Source: Hydractinia symbiolongicarpus (lineage: Eukaryota; Cnidaria; Hydrozoa; Anthoathecata; Hydractiniidae). Taken from it: a DNA stretch of 64,000 nucleotides. The stretch lies in contig NC_079875.1 in NCBI RefSeq assembly GCF_029227915.1, positions 24,312,001-24,376,000 on the forward strand. The letters run 5' to 3'. Position 1 is the stretch's first letter. Every line of letters begins with the position of its first letter. The position numbers and the translations under genes were made by a program. The notes beneath the pieces were generated by a model. That model had not been told where the DNA came from, searched no databases, and worked only from the letters and a program-made list of their open reading frames with translations. Shown one piece after another: positions 30,425-41,796 of this stretch.

Positions 30425-33021
30425 TTATGATTGAGATGTGCATATAATGCATGAGCAATCTGCAGATGGTGAAGGACAAACTGCATCTTCAATATCATCA
30501 TCGCAAAACTCGTCAAGGTCTTTCAGCAAGTTAATATACTTTACTATAGTGATATCAAATTTTATGATGGTTTCATTTGATAATGCTTTCAGCCGTTGCT
30601 CTTCCTCTTGTCTGGCTTTCATACGAGGATGTGTATTAACGTACAAGAGACGTTCTTGAGTAATTGGCTCGACAAGTGCCCAATTCCTTTCTTTTTCGCA
30701 TCTTGAAAATGCAGTGTAAGCTGTACCAAGGTTATTTTTTCCATCTGAATTGATTGTTGTAACTTGATACGCATGTGGGTGGCAGTTTTACCATCTCCAA
30801 TCGACATACCCTGACTTTTAGCAATTGTTATTGCATATCCTGGCATCAATGGCAAGCCATTTCTGCTGCAACAATTAGATTCACATCGACCTTCAACAGC
30901 AGTAATTGGTATCCATGTTGGATGTTCTGGAATCCATATTGGGCCTTTATAATTTGGGAAATCGACAATGACAGCTATAGGAAATTCAGGTGGTGACATA
31001 TTTGGCGAATAAAGGATTGCAATTACTTTTCCCATCGCACCATTATTAAGACCGAGGCCCGTAAGACCTTTTTGGTTCTTAGTGAGTATTACAGTTGCAC
31101 CAACTGCCATTAAAGATCTCAGCGGTATTTGACCCAGTTGCTTATCAGTCAAAGAGTGGTGTTTACCATGGCCTCTTGATGGAATTACAGCAACAGGCAC
31201 ACCAAGGCTAGCTAATTTATTGTGATTTTCCTCATTAACTTCATTCCATGTTTCCATCAATGTAAGGACGCGACCATGCGTAAAGTTACATTTTTCGGTT
31301 TGTGGCAAAGCATCTTCGTAACGACTATTTATATCTTGCCAGTCTTGTTGAGTGATCGATCCATTACGTATTCTAAGTAGTCGCTGCAAAAGAGCTAACT
31401 GATCTGGGCCTTGACGCATTGTTTCTGTAAGAACAATAACATCTTGAAACGAGCGATAGATTGCATAGCCAGCAAAGTTGATTGTCGAATCATCGCGTTT
31501 TGGTGGCTGATGTAGATCCAAAGCACGAATTGGTCTAAGCTGACCAAGGTCACCAAAGAAATTGACAGCTGGTACACCACCATAATAATTATCAAAGTCT
31601 CCCGTAGCCTTGCAAAATCTTTGGCTGCACCAGGCCACAAGAAGCTTCGACTGCAAGCTACGTTCATCAATATTAAGTTGAAATAATTTCAGTTCATTGT
31701 TTTCATGCATACCTGTATACTTCCTCAGCTTTCTTAGAGATACATCACCCAACGGATAGTCAGAAAGCTGGACAGAATTTAAATTCTTATCTTTTTTCAG
31801 TTTGTGTGGTGGTGGAGTCATTGAATGTATAGTGCAACCATTAGGTATGAGGACTGATGCTGCACCAGTTGGGGCCAAGTTCATAACAGCAGAATTTCGC
31901 TTAAAAATAGGACGAACGATTCTGGTGAGCGCAGTAATGATGAATGTTTTCCCAACACCAGCTGTTCCTTGTAATAATAAACGTAATGGCTGGGTACCTG
32001 TTGGCAAAGTTCCTTTTGCAACTTGCAATAAATGCTGAAGATTTATACCAATGACTGTTCTCTGTAATTCATTAGCATTTAAGATGTTTATTTGGGGTAA
32101 GGTACAATCATCAGCCAGCTGCAATTCATTTCTTTCTGCTTCTTCAGATATAGATTGTAACCATGTGTCAGCATTAATTGGCCATTGACTACCAAAACAT
32201 TGAATTGCATAATTATTCCAATCAAATGTAGGCCCTCCATTGGGAAGAACTTGTTGTACATCCGGCTCATTGATATCAGCAACGTGATGCCTTGCAATAT
32301 CTCTCATTATCGCTCTGTCTATGTTCATTTGTGCAATGACTGAATTTTGGGAACTTTGAGAACTTGCATCTGTATATTGTGATGATTGACATGAAGACTG
32401 ATTATCGGTTTCATTATTGATTACACGAGTGTGACTTTGTTTTCTCTCACTCTTTTTATCGAATGATTGTTTAGCCTCCTTCAATGCATCTATTAATATA
32501 GGGGGACAGTTTTCAGTTTGAACAAAGGAAGCCAAAGCAGCAGCAAATGACTCATGTTGTCCCTTCAATTCTTCAGTATTATGCCACGTTCCAACAGAAA
32601 ATCTAACGAGCATAGCTTTTGCATAGTCCTCAGTAACAGGCCAAACAGGTTTTGTAGATATTCCTGTAAAAACTGGCACGTGATCTACTTTGCAGGTACA
32701 ATTACATTTCTTGCTCCAGCTCCATAATGATATTTCTGGCTCAGTTTCTCTACGCTTATCGCTCAAGTATTTATCCAATGTGCTATTCTTTGTAACGGTT
32801 CCATCTTCACCAGACGTATCCAATGCTCGGAAGCCACTGATACCAATGTATCGAAAATTCCTGGTACATCTAGTCAAACGGCCACCACTATTAATAAAAT
32901 CTGCCGCAGCACCTGGTACATCTACTAGACCAGCAATTTTTTGAAGTAGTCGTTGAGCCAAATTTTTAACAGTGCATCCATCAGCAGTGTTTTCAATGAG
33001 ATGCCGATAAACATGTACCAA
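30425..33021 (-). pseudogene. Helitron2 PIF1-type DNA helicase
   Basis: An 800-codon frame (30619-33021) plus a C-terminal piece in another frame (30425-30760). Walker A is GTAGVGKT at residues 352-359. A Walker B/Q-like block reads FFGDLGQLRPI. Further helicase blocks are LTETMRQGPDQLALLQRLL, GATVILTKNQKGLTGLGLNNG and a C-terminal AITIAKSQGMSIGDG. The segment before Walker A is a linker rich in Ser and Gln. The protein would unwind donor DNA during rolling-circle transposition. The C-terminal frame ends in a Cys-containing tail (CSCIICTSQS). Confidence 0.85.
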
Positions 33022-33029
33022 ATCTTAAG

Positions 33030-34695
33030 TTGAGGCTGCCCCCTTGCAAGCATAACCAGCAATGTATTTTTAAAGAGCCATAAGATCCTGATCGATAATG
33101 ACTTGACTGTCACAATTTGCTAGCCAACTAAGCAGACGTTTTAACATGCATCATTAGGCGAGGATGATCGCGCGGTCCCTCATATCTAGGATGTTCCCCT
33201 TTTGTTATGACAGCATGAAAAGGATGAATCTCTTTGCCACTTGTTTTTTTGGTTTGTGGATCAAGATCACCAAAATGAAAACGACAGTACTTTTTTTGAG
33301 CGGTATTCTTTTCCTTATTATTCTTACGACGATAACGCAAACAACTGGAATTACAATTATGGAGACCTATTCTATTAACAAGATAAGTATGTTGCTCTCT
33401 TATACCACCTTCATGGTTAGCGACATCTGCAAGTTCTTGCGCCAATGGGTTATGGTCTGGAGGAGCTTGACTTCCTTCTGGTGTTGGCCATTGATTTTTG
33501 TTTGGAACCCAAGTTCTAATTCCAGAGGTATCTATAATTTCATTTCCCCCAGCAGGATGCAGTGAAGTAAATATGGGTGAAAAAATGTCATCACTGTCTT
33601 CATTTGTGGTTTGCAACCAATTTTGAAGTTCTTGTGCAGCAGTTTGGGATGCTTGTGAGTCAGGTACATCATTCGACAATCCATCCATGATTGTTTTGAC
33701 CTTTTGAGCGTGTTTAGAGGACGATATAATTGCGTGACCATGTATCTCACCTCGACCTTTAGCGAATTCATATCGCCACCAACTATCATTATATTGAAAC
33801 ACTTTCTTGTTGACTGTGGCAAAGTAGTTTATAGTCCTTGCATCAAAATACTGTGTGACGATATGAAGATTTTGTAGAATCATTTCCCGCTTGAATTTGC
33901 TGTCGTTTTCCATTTGTTGCCGCACAGTATCTTCGTTTAAATTGTTCATTAAGGCATGATACTTAATAAGTAATTCATGTAATGGTTTCCAATGAAATTC
34001 TGCACAACTGTTGGTATCAAAATAGCCCGGTAAATCGCCAAACTCCTTTCGTCTGAAAAACAATAGAGCATCCACTTTTTTTTTTGGTCTCTCCAGTATG
34101 GATCAGTATTCACCAGGTTTTTTCCAATACTAATAATTTTTCGTGGAACTGAATCATCGTCATTTTGTAAATTATCTCTCAGTTCAGCAATTGTGAGATG
34201 TGCATCATTTAATTGTTGGGAAACAAGAAAGCTACTCTGCTGTAGTGCTTGCATTCGTAAGTGCATATTCAATAAGAAAAATTTTAAGTATGGATGACGC
34301 GCTACACGATTATCAGAACAATAATATATATGTTCGATGTATTCTTCAAAGTTAATTTTACTCAACCTTGGAACCGTTAAGTCACAATTTCCATTAATAA
34401 AAACAGTTGGGTATGCCATAGTAAAAAACCCAGGAGTTTTTAATTCTCGAATAGGCTGCTCTCGTGTATATTCCAAATTTGCATTCGTAATTGTGCCATG
34501 TTCAAGAGCTTGATTAACTGCATCCTCAGAGCCCAAGAGCTTCTGCAGTATTGTTCGCAACTCTTTGTCAGCATCTTTAGATTCAAGTGGACAAACTAAA
34601 CCAGAACGGGTTATACTTTCATCATCTTGAGGTAAGTTTTCCAGAAATTGATTTTCAGCAGGACCCTTGTCTTCCTCTGGTATAATATGTGGCAT
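33030..34695 (-). pseudogene. Helitron2 HUH Rep endonuclease region
   Basis: Two overlapping frames (33949-34695 and 33128-34075) carry the Helitron N-terminal region (FFTMAYPTVFINGNCDLT, RHPYLKFFLLN) and the Rep core (NYFATVNKKVFQYNDSWWRY, then EFAKGRGEIHGH). The HUH metal site is HGH at residues 112-114 of the second frame. The nucleophile motif with two tyrosines, KYIAGYACKG, is found further on near 33060 in another frame. Both hallmarks are preserved in sequence but separated by frame breaks. The protein would nick and rejoin DNA ends. Confidence 0.8.
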
Positions 34696-34928
34696 TTCAA
34701 CAACAGATGCATTTTCAACTTTACTGAATTTCGAGTTCCTTTTTTTTTAATAACCACTATTCCAACCTGAGATGGTAACGATGGCAATTCTTTAGCAATT
34801 TGCATTCTCTGAAGAAAACTGATACAATGTCCTTTTGATGCAAGCATGCCATATCGCAGGAGGTGTATATTCATGATAACAGTGATACGACGAATCAATG
34901 CTACTTCCAGTATGGTCAAATTTTGCAG

Positions 34929-36704
34929 TTATGGTGGTACCGGTAAAAAATGCATATCGTTATGGCGGATGTTATCGTGTAATGGGCCCAAATCATCATC
35001 ATCAACTGACAGTATACCGGAAAATCTAGCAGGAGTTGTTACATTCTTTTTAAAACGACTAAGGCTCTCCCGATGACACCTGTCACACCTTTTATCGCTG
35101 AAAATTTTCCAAGGCTTTACCGTAATTGGTTTTGTTTCATTTTCTGCAGTAGGACTGATAGGGAGAGTAGCATGAAATACTGGCCGGGTTTCACGACAAG
35201 TTTTACAGGTTGCCAAGCTATGTAACTTCTCACCTTCCTCAAACTGTATTACAGCTGCCACAACATCAGGATTTTGATGAATGGTGGAGGTTTCATTTCC
35301 ATAAATTTGATCTTGTTCAGTGGTCTGGTTGTCTGTGACAATTGTAGGCACTGACTGTGTGGATGGTATGGACTGTGTGGTTGGTAAAATATTCACCTGG
35401 TTGTGTGTAATAATTGGAAGTGTATTAGGTGGCGGGGCGCATGTACGTTTGCAGGCAGGTGGTTTTTTCAAATTGGCATTTTTCTGCTTATCCATGGCTG
35501 TTTTAGAAACGGTTTTTTTGCAGCTATAACTTATTCGCCTGTGTCTGTTTATTGTTTCGATATTTGTTTCATTAACTTTAGGTTCTTCATATTTAATATT
35601 CAACTGCAGACACTTTAGCTTCAAAGCAGCTTCTTTATTATAATTTGGCTTGCGTTTAGACTTGCATTTAGACTTGACTCTTTTTGGTATTATAGTAGCA
35701 GACATATAAGATTTCATTATTTTTTCTACTAGGAAGTCTGGATTTTGATTCAAAGTAGTAATTTCCATTTCAACAGGTTTTTGATTGGTTATATTTTTAG
35801 GATTTTGTGATGACAAACGAGGATATTTTTTAGATGGACTGAGTGATGTGGGTGATGTAACGGAAGGATTGCTCACTTTGTCATCAAAGACCAACGATTG
35901 GTAGTGATTTTCATTAACCTTACCAAGCAAAATAAAAGCACCCGCAGTGGTACCATCAGTCAATAGATGTGCCACTTGTTGTTCACCAGGAATATCATGT
36001 GTTTCATCATGAGTAGGACTAATAAGGGTATATGGGTGTATTGCAGTACTGGTATCAGATGTTATCAAAATGTTGACACCCAGCATTATTGAAGCAGCTC
36101 GTATAAAAATTTCTACAACATCAACAGTAGACCTTGACTGAATTTGTAAGTCCCGTTCCCACTCTTCAGAGCTTATGGATAAAAAGTCTCTGTTAATTTG
36201 AAAAATTCCTACATTACTATTTTCGCGAACAAACTTGACCACAGCTGCTCGTAGTTGGAGGTGATTTTGAAAGTGTAGGTCAGGGGGGACAATTTGTCTG
36301 ATCTCAGGGCGACTAAGTTGCTGTACTACTGCTCTATAAAAGCAGTTGCCATCCCCTATTGTCACTTCTTGATATGTTATATTTGACAGACCAATACTTC
36401 TAGCATAAGCGACTATACGATCAGCAGAATTCGACTGATTTAGAAGATAGGTGGCATAAGATTCCTGTAGTGATATTTGAAAGTCAATATCATTGTTATT
36501 ATAGGGTCCAGGATTGCTTTCAATGTCACCAGATAACAATAACAGTAATTTCAAAGATGCAAGATTGATATTACAGCTCAGACAACACATGAAAATTATT
36601 GAAATAAAAAGTTTCAAAAAATGATTGAAGTCGTTGTTATTATCCACCTTGTCATCAAAAACCATTCCTGAATAGCTGTGAAAATTTATTGTTTCATTTG
36701 TCAT
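34929..36704 (-). CDS. Helitron2 N-terminal protein: 2A-like motif, OTU protease, zinc segments
   Basis: A 591-codon frame. Residues 25-58 are strongly hydrophobic (LKLFISIIFMCCLSC ... LKLLLLLSGD). GDIESNPGP at 59-67 is a consensus 2A ribosome-skipping motif. The OTU domain follows: QEVTIGDGNCFYRAVVQQL with Asp 117 and Cys 120, and the His box NENHYQSLVF near 270. Then come a basic low-complexity linker (CKSKRKPNYN) and cysteine pairs CKTCRETRP and CDRCHRES. OTU cleaves ubiquitin chains in other proteins. The 2A would release the hydrophobic leader from the OTU-Rep protein. Compared with copy 2, about 90 residues after IVVIKKKGTRNS are deleted. Confidence 0.85.
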   Translation of the reverse strand: MTNETINFHSYSGMVFDDKVDNNNDFNHFLKLFISIIFMCCLSCNINLASLKLLLLLSGDIESNPGPYNNNDIDFQISLQESYATYLLNQSNSADRIVAYARSIGLSNITYQEVTIGDGNCFYRAVVQQLSRPEIRQIVPPDLHFQNHLQLRAAVVKFVRENSNVGIFQINRDFLSISSEEWERDLQIQSRSTVDVVEIFIRAASIMLGVNILITSDTSTAIHPYTLISPTHDETHDIPGEQQVAHLLTDGTTAGAFILLGKVNENHYQSLVFDDKVSNPSVTSPTSLSPSKKYPRLSSQNPKNITNQKPVEMEITTLNQNPDFLVEKIMKSYMSATIIPKRVKSKCKSKRKPNYNKEAALKLKCLQLNIKYEEPKVNETNIETINRHRRISYSCKKTVSKTAMDKQKNANLKKPPACKRTCAPPPNTLPIITHNQVNILPTTQSIPSTQSVPTIVTDNQTTEQDQIYGNETSTIHQNPDVVAAVIQFEEGEKLHSLATCKTCRETRPVFHATLPISPTAENETKPITVKPWKIFSDKRCDRCHRESLSRFKKNVTTPARFSGILSVDDDDLGPLHDNIRHNDMHFLPVPP

Positions 36705-37400
36705 ATTTTTGGAGTGGCTAGCAGCTACATTTTAAAAAGAACCAATGGTGGCACGATATGCTTGGACAGATATCATGATTAGTTTGTCTGATTGTTCTAC
36801 AATGCTACAATTGACTACAATGAGACACGATTTCTACGATGCTACGGTTGCTACCGCTACCTAGAGCTGCAGTTAGCACCTAAATCAGATTAAACAAAAG
36901 TAAATCTACTTCCTTGCTGACTGTGGCAATGTATTTATAGTCCTTGCATCAAAATACAGGACAGAGCAGGGGACAAAAAAAGAGATACAAACAGTAAGCT
37001 ACAATTGCTAGCTATCTAGCTTACGCCAAAATGCAGGGACACAGCGGGGGCAAAAAAATCAGATATAAAGATGCACCTAGCTGCAATTTATACCTAGCTA
37101 AATGTTTGGTTGTTTTCTAACACAAGACACAGACAAAATTATCAAATAATACTTATCCAATAATCCAGGAAGTATCAATTTCGTTCCAGCAAACAAACAA
37201 CGCGCTGCAGAAAATTTCCAGAGGGTTTGAAAAAAAGTTGCGCCAAAAGAGTATATTTCGATCGCCTAAACCACGTGTTCCAGTTTGTCCAATCAAAGCA
37301 AAAAATGTTTGTGTTTGGAAAGATTCACGTGATCCATTCTGTCCAATCAAATAAAAAATGTTTGTTTTTGGAAAATTTACCAGAGCACTTCTGTATTATC
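36705..37400 (-). other. Helitron2 5' leader with two-unit 56-bp repeat
   Basis: The 60 bp before the ATG match the leader of copy 2 (ccaatggtgg and gatatcatgatt are shared). A two-unit direct repeat lies at about 37262-37372, each unit holding cacgtg-tcca-tctgtccaatca and aaaaaatgtttgt. Part of it (ccacgtgatccaatctg) recurs at 45383 beside copy 2. These may be terminal repeats used by the transposase. Confidence 0.5.
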
Positions 37401-39575
37401 AAATTCCCAGTTTCAGACGCAATATTTCCCGGGCCAATGACATTACTTTTTTTTTATAATCTGACGAATTAGAAACTGCTCAAATGTAAATAAACATGGT
37501 AATGACAGCAACATTAAAAAGTCAAGAATTAGAAATAATCAGAGAAGTCCACGATAAAGGCAAAAAAGTTTAGTAAAAAACGCCTTTTTTGGTTTCTTGT
37601 GCCTAGCAGGTTTATCACCACAAAACTTTTTACCATAAAGTGATAGATCTATTATAAAAAGAAAGCATTTTGGGCTCTATAAATGAAAGTGATAAATGTA
37701 CGCAATTCCCCCTCTACGACTCAAAAGATTACCTATTATACTCAATATAGCTAGTATCATATACTTATGAATACCTGCTTGTTGCAAGATAATTATATTT
37801 TTCCTAGCCCTGTCCAGGATTTGAACCTGGATCTCTCATTTGCATGAGTGTCATAGCCATTAGACCAACAGGGCATGAATATATATATATATATATGAAA
37901 AACTTTACATGTGCATCTTATATATGCTCACATAGCCTTTTTACTAACTAGACAGGGGTACCTGGCGTTGAAATGTCTGGTTTAGTCGCAAGTAACTGTA
38001 ACACCCGTCGTTAAACGTCTGGTGTAGAGCGATTTATACGTTTTGTAAACTGTGCTACACATTCATGTGGAGCGCTTTAGTACAAGTATGCAGTATATCA
38101 TAAATTATGTGAACCACACACAACAGTAAGATGTTTCAGGTGTAATATATTTTTCAAATAATAACTTGTCTTCAAAAATACAGTTTATATGTTGTGCCCA
38201 TCTTAGCGAATTTCTCAAAACTTAAAAGTGAATTACAATTCAGGGTGAGCGCTTAGTATAGGTAAACAATGTTGCACATCCATATAGGTTTAATACCATT
38301 TCAAACATAAAATTAGCGCAACTTCTGTTAAATAGAAACACAGGTAACAGGTTGCTGTTAACACTGGGCTGAGTGATTTGCACAGGTATACTGTTTCGCA
38401 CATACGTTTCGGCATAATACCCATTTCCAAAAAACTATCCTAACTTCGGTTCAAACAAACAGACAGTTAACAAGCTGTTTTTATCCTACGCACCTAAAAC
38501 AATTTTACTTTGTGGAAAATTTTGTAACATTTAAAAATAAAAATACAGTTTATAACCTGTTTTTACCCTCTTAAAGCAAAAAAAAAACTGCAATATTTTA
38601 TGGGAAAAGTTTATTTCCTGACGTGTGTACAATATATATTGCTAGCTACAATCGTCCACGAAAATATAGCTGTCTATTCCACCTTAATGTTAAGAACTGC
38701 CCTTTTGTGGCTAAGCAACGTAAACAATTACACGTGACATAGCTGTATATAAACATTGATCACGAGTGAGAACAGAACGTACTATCTGCAAAATATCTAG
38801 CTGGCTATGTTTGGCCATTTTGTGGACGATTGTAGCTAGAACAAGCTGTATGATGGGACATTCCTACAGAGTAGAATTATCTCACTCACTGTGTAGTATA
38901 TATGTATAATAGCTAGCTAGAGGATAGGCAGAAAATCTTTCTCAAAGAATTTTTCTATGCTAGCTATGTTGCTGATTTTATGCCAGCAAAAATAGCAATT
39001 TATTGCTAGCTACATGGGTAGTTCTATCCCAGCTAAGTAGTTAATTTTATGCAAGCTTTGTAGCTAGTTTTATGCTAGCTATATGGCATTGTTTGTTGGT
39101 TTTTATGCTAGATAACTCTTACAGTAGCTAGGTAGCTAAATGCTATCTAAGTTCTATTATTATTCTATCTAAATCTGCAGTTTTAAGCTAGCTAGCTTTA
39201 GGTGTGAGTGAGAATAAGAATGGGTTCATTACATGTAAAAAATATTGATATACTAGCGAGCTAAACATACCCTTTCTTCGTTTTCATGAACAAGCCCTTC
39301 CTCCGTCGGCTGCGATATAGCTAGCTTAGATTAACGGAAGTTTGAGTTTGAGGCGCTATGTTATCCGAGAAAAAGTCACATGATATTAGTCAAAGTGACC
39401 ATATATCACATGGCTAAAGCTAACTTAATCTCAACTGGAAATCCCCACTAGCCCATCTTTAAAAATAACAAAAGCACTCCATCGCCGTACCTTAGATTTT
39501 GTCTCGCTGAATCATAAATTTACGGGGAAAATGACCACAGTAAGCTACTGGGCAACCCAGTCAAAAAAGTTGACG
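37401..39575. other. Non-coding region; one tRNA-like sequence and AGCTAGC-rich stretch
   Basis: No coding gene supported. Between about 38930 and 39200 imperfect copies of a string like ttttatgctagctatgt recur. The tRNA-like segment at 37807-37874 is listed separately. Confidence 0.45.
37807..37874 (-). tRNA. tRNA-like sequence or SINE head with shortened anticodon loop
   Basis: On the minus strand a perfect 7-bp acceptor (GCCCTGT/ACAGGGC), an A box (TGGTCTAATGG) and a T arm (CCAGG-TTCAAAT-CCTGG) are present. The D arm has three pairs. The anticodon arm is CTCAT-GCAA-ATGAG, a 5-bp stem with only four loop bases, so total length is 68. The overall sequence resembles tRNA-Pro. Without a seven-base loop it cannot decode, so it is a tRNA pseudogene or the promoter head of a SINE. 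Confidence 0.55.
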
Positions 39576-39654
39576 AAAATTGAAAATTTTGATGTATACG
39601 TGCGGAAATCCTATACACTCTCCTCCGTCCCTTATATTTGGCTTATTTAATGAG

Positions 39655-39715
39655 GAAATGGGCTCCGCTACGCTCCGGGCGCTGACGCGCCCTCCGCTTC
39701 TCTCCGCAAAAATTT
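39655..39715. repeat. G+C-rich hairpin
   Basis: gggcgctgacgcgccc (39677-39692) is a perfect 6-bp stem with TGAC loop, inside a locally G+C-rich segment flanked by ctccgc on both sides. It stands out in A+T-rich sequence and may be a MITE remnant. Confidence 0.5.
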
Positions 39716-39868
39716 TTACACTTACTATCACAAACTGTTTTTCTGTTCACTTAGAACTTCCTAAATACTTTTTCATAAAACAATAACAATTAAGGGGTCA
39801 CTCACGTATTGATTATAAATTTTTCACCGTCGTTTATACGCTAATGAGTGGATGGGTAACTATTTAAA

Positions 39869-39977
<109 letters not shown>

Positions 39978-40094
39978 CGACATATATTTCAAGCATCCAT
40001 AAATTACAATGGTTCTTAATGCAGAAACGTGTAAATACTAAATGTATGTGCAAACGTAAATATAAATTCAATCAGTTATAAAAACAAAATGAAC

Positions 40095-40460
40095 ATGAGC
40101 AACCAGTATAGAAAGTGTTGCGGAGAGGTTGCCAAGGCAAAGGCATGAAGCACGGCAAGGACAGGGCACGGCAAAGGCAAGCAAGGAAACAGGGCACGTC
40201 AAAGGGCACAGCAAAGGCAGACAAGGAAACAGGAAGAGGAATCAGTAAGGCAGGGGTAGGCAAGGCATGGGAGGCACAAGCAAGGCAAAGGCATTGAGCA
40301 CGGCAAGGAAAAGGCTCGGCATAGGCAGGCAAGGAAACAGGAAGAGTAATCAGCAAGGCAGAGGTAGGCAGGGCATTGTAGGCATGGGCATGGCAGCCAC
40401 CAGAAAAGGCATGGGAAGGGTAGGTAAAGGCAAGGGATACGGCAAGGAACGGGCAAGTGC
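40095..40460. repeat. GGCAAGG-type minisatellite, locus 3
   Basis: The longest of the three loci, with the same units and the same left flank (ccagtatagaaagtgttgcg) as locus 1. The right flank includes tacaactcaaagattacgta, which also follows locus 1 (tacaactcaaagattgcgta). Confidence 0.75.
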
Positions 40461-40926
40461 CTTAATAGAAATTCGTCCATTTACAACTCAAAGATTACGT
40501 ATTCTCTAAGCTTGTATCATATTCCGGGAGTATTAGAAAATATCCAGGTGTCATAGCGTCAAAAAAACTATCATTGTTTGATAAATTTGAGATTAAAAGT
40601 CAACTTGGCACCAATAAATTTAATTAACAATATTGGTCTTTCATAACTCTAAAGTCAAGGTACAGAAATGATCCAAAGTCATTATTAAGGACGGCAACTG
40701 GTAACTATGCTCTGCAAAAAGTAATACAAACAAAGCAAAGCGTAAAGGCAAACAGGTATACCAACCTCGTCCCCAGGACTTTACTGAGCCTATATCCCCC
40801 AACCTCCATCCCAGGGCTTTTTTGATAAAAGAGACGGCGTTATAAAAAGAGACAAAGACCCCGAAGTTCGAGGTTTCTCCCCCGGTTTATTAATTAGGAA
40901 AAAAAATCATTTTCAAAAGAAGTAAA
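40461..40926. other. No gene seen
   Basis: Includes the right flank of minisatellite locus 3. Nothing else supported. Confidence 0.4.
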
Positions 40927-41544
40927 CTACGCCTCACAACATTGATAAAAATACTCAGGAAAACACATGACACAAGTGAACTCTGAGCTTAGTTTTCCCC
41001 CGGAAGCACGCCACAGGTGAAAATTGTGCTGCTGATACTTAAGGTGAACTGATTTAAACTTACTAACTGATTTTTTAAAGAGGTTGACTCCTCTTCTCTC
41101 CTTCTAATTTCCTCATTCTATAAAAAAATTGAAACTGCCTTATTGGACATTCCTACTAAATACCGAAAGGGTAACTAAATAATGGAAAAACGCTATGAAA
41201 GTTGCTGTCCCATATAAATAGCGAGTACACACAAAAAGACATGAAAAGTAAACCAGTACACTATTTGTTGTGTTTGCAAATAAAAATGTAAGTACTAAGT
41301 AAAAACTCACCAATTGACTTTTTAACGAGGTTGACTCCTCTGTAAACCTTACAAGGGTGCTTCTTACAAAACCCTACATCAAAATGAGAAAACGAATGTA
41401 TATATTTGCAACAAAATAGTAGGTATTATTTTTAGAAGTAGTATTTTTATTTCAGATTAAGCCCACTTACCAGTTCATTTTTTAAAGAGGTTATGTCCTC
41501 TTGGGTTTTCTTTGTGTTGCCTGTTCGGCAAATTATTTTTTGTT
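40927..41544 (-). CDS. Three phase-matched small exons (coiled-coil type), partial gene
   Basis: Minus-strand exons are 41471-41544 (GTAAGT donor), 41311-41373 (GTGAGT) and 41064-41117 (GTAAGT). The last two are phase 0 on both sides, 63 and 54 nt. Each exon ends with a similar heptad-like block: TQEDITSLKNEL, TEESTSLKSQL and REEESTSLKNQL. A possible terminal exon (40927-41037) would encode about 36 residues to a TAG. The exons look like repeated copies of one ancestral exon. They lie directly downstream of the truncated Helitron2 copy 2 in the same orientation. No family recognised; 5' exons are not seen. Confidence 0.45.
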
Positions 41545-41590
41545 CTAAATAAAAAAAACCTGTTCGGCGAATTATTTTTTTGTTCTAAAT
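41520..41590. repeat. About 38-bp tandem duplication overlapping an exon acceptor
   Basis: The strings ctgttcggcaaattattttt and ctgttcggcgaattattttt each precede gttctaaataaaaaaaa, so a segment including the acceptor of the exon at 41471-41544 is present twice in tandem. Confidence 0.7.
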
Positions 41591-41796
41591 AAAAAAAATA
41601 CAAATTAATTAACAAAGGAAGACTTTGAAATTATGACGTTCGTGAGAGTATTTGAACTGAAATGTGATAGTGACAGAAACTAGATACATACATGAATGCT
41701 TGCCATATTGATGTAAAATAGAACTAAACGTAGAGCAGATTAAAATAAATAGTACTACTTCTATGAAAACAGCCTGTATGAAAATCGAACATAAAC

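Larger units (their letters stand above)
29619..37400 (-). mobile_element. Helitron2/Helentron copy 1
   Basis: A minus-strand rolling-circle transposon with, in order, 2A-like leader, OTU protease, zinc segments, HUH Rep, a two-Tyr motif, PIF1-type helicase and a tandem-repeat 3' region. OTU next to Rep-helicase is characteristic of the Helitron2 (Helentron) lineage. The coding sequence is split by a deletion near 34740-34760, a break near 34080, a stop and frameshift near 33060-33120 and a frameshift near 30760. The 5' boundary is approximate: similarity to copy 2 is still seen at 37130-37160. Confidence 0.8.

Noticed and set aside
40072-40480. Cys/Leu/Pro-rich open frames over the minisatellites (also at 16425-16817 and 19750-20126)
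   Set aside because: They are translations of GGCAAGG-type repeats in several overlapping frames. No start context, no splice sites and no family.
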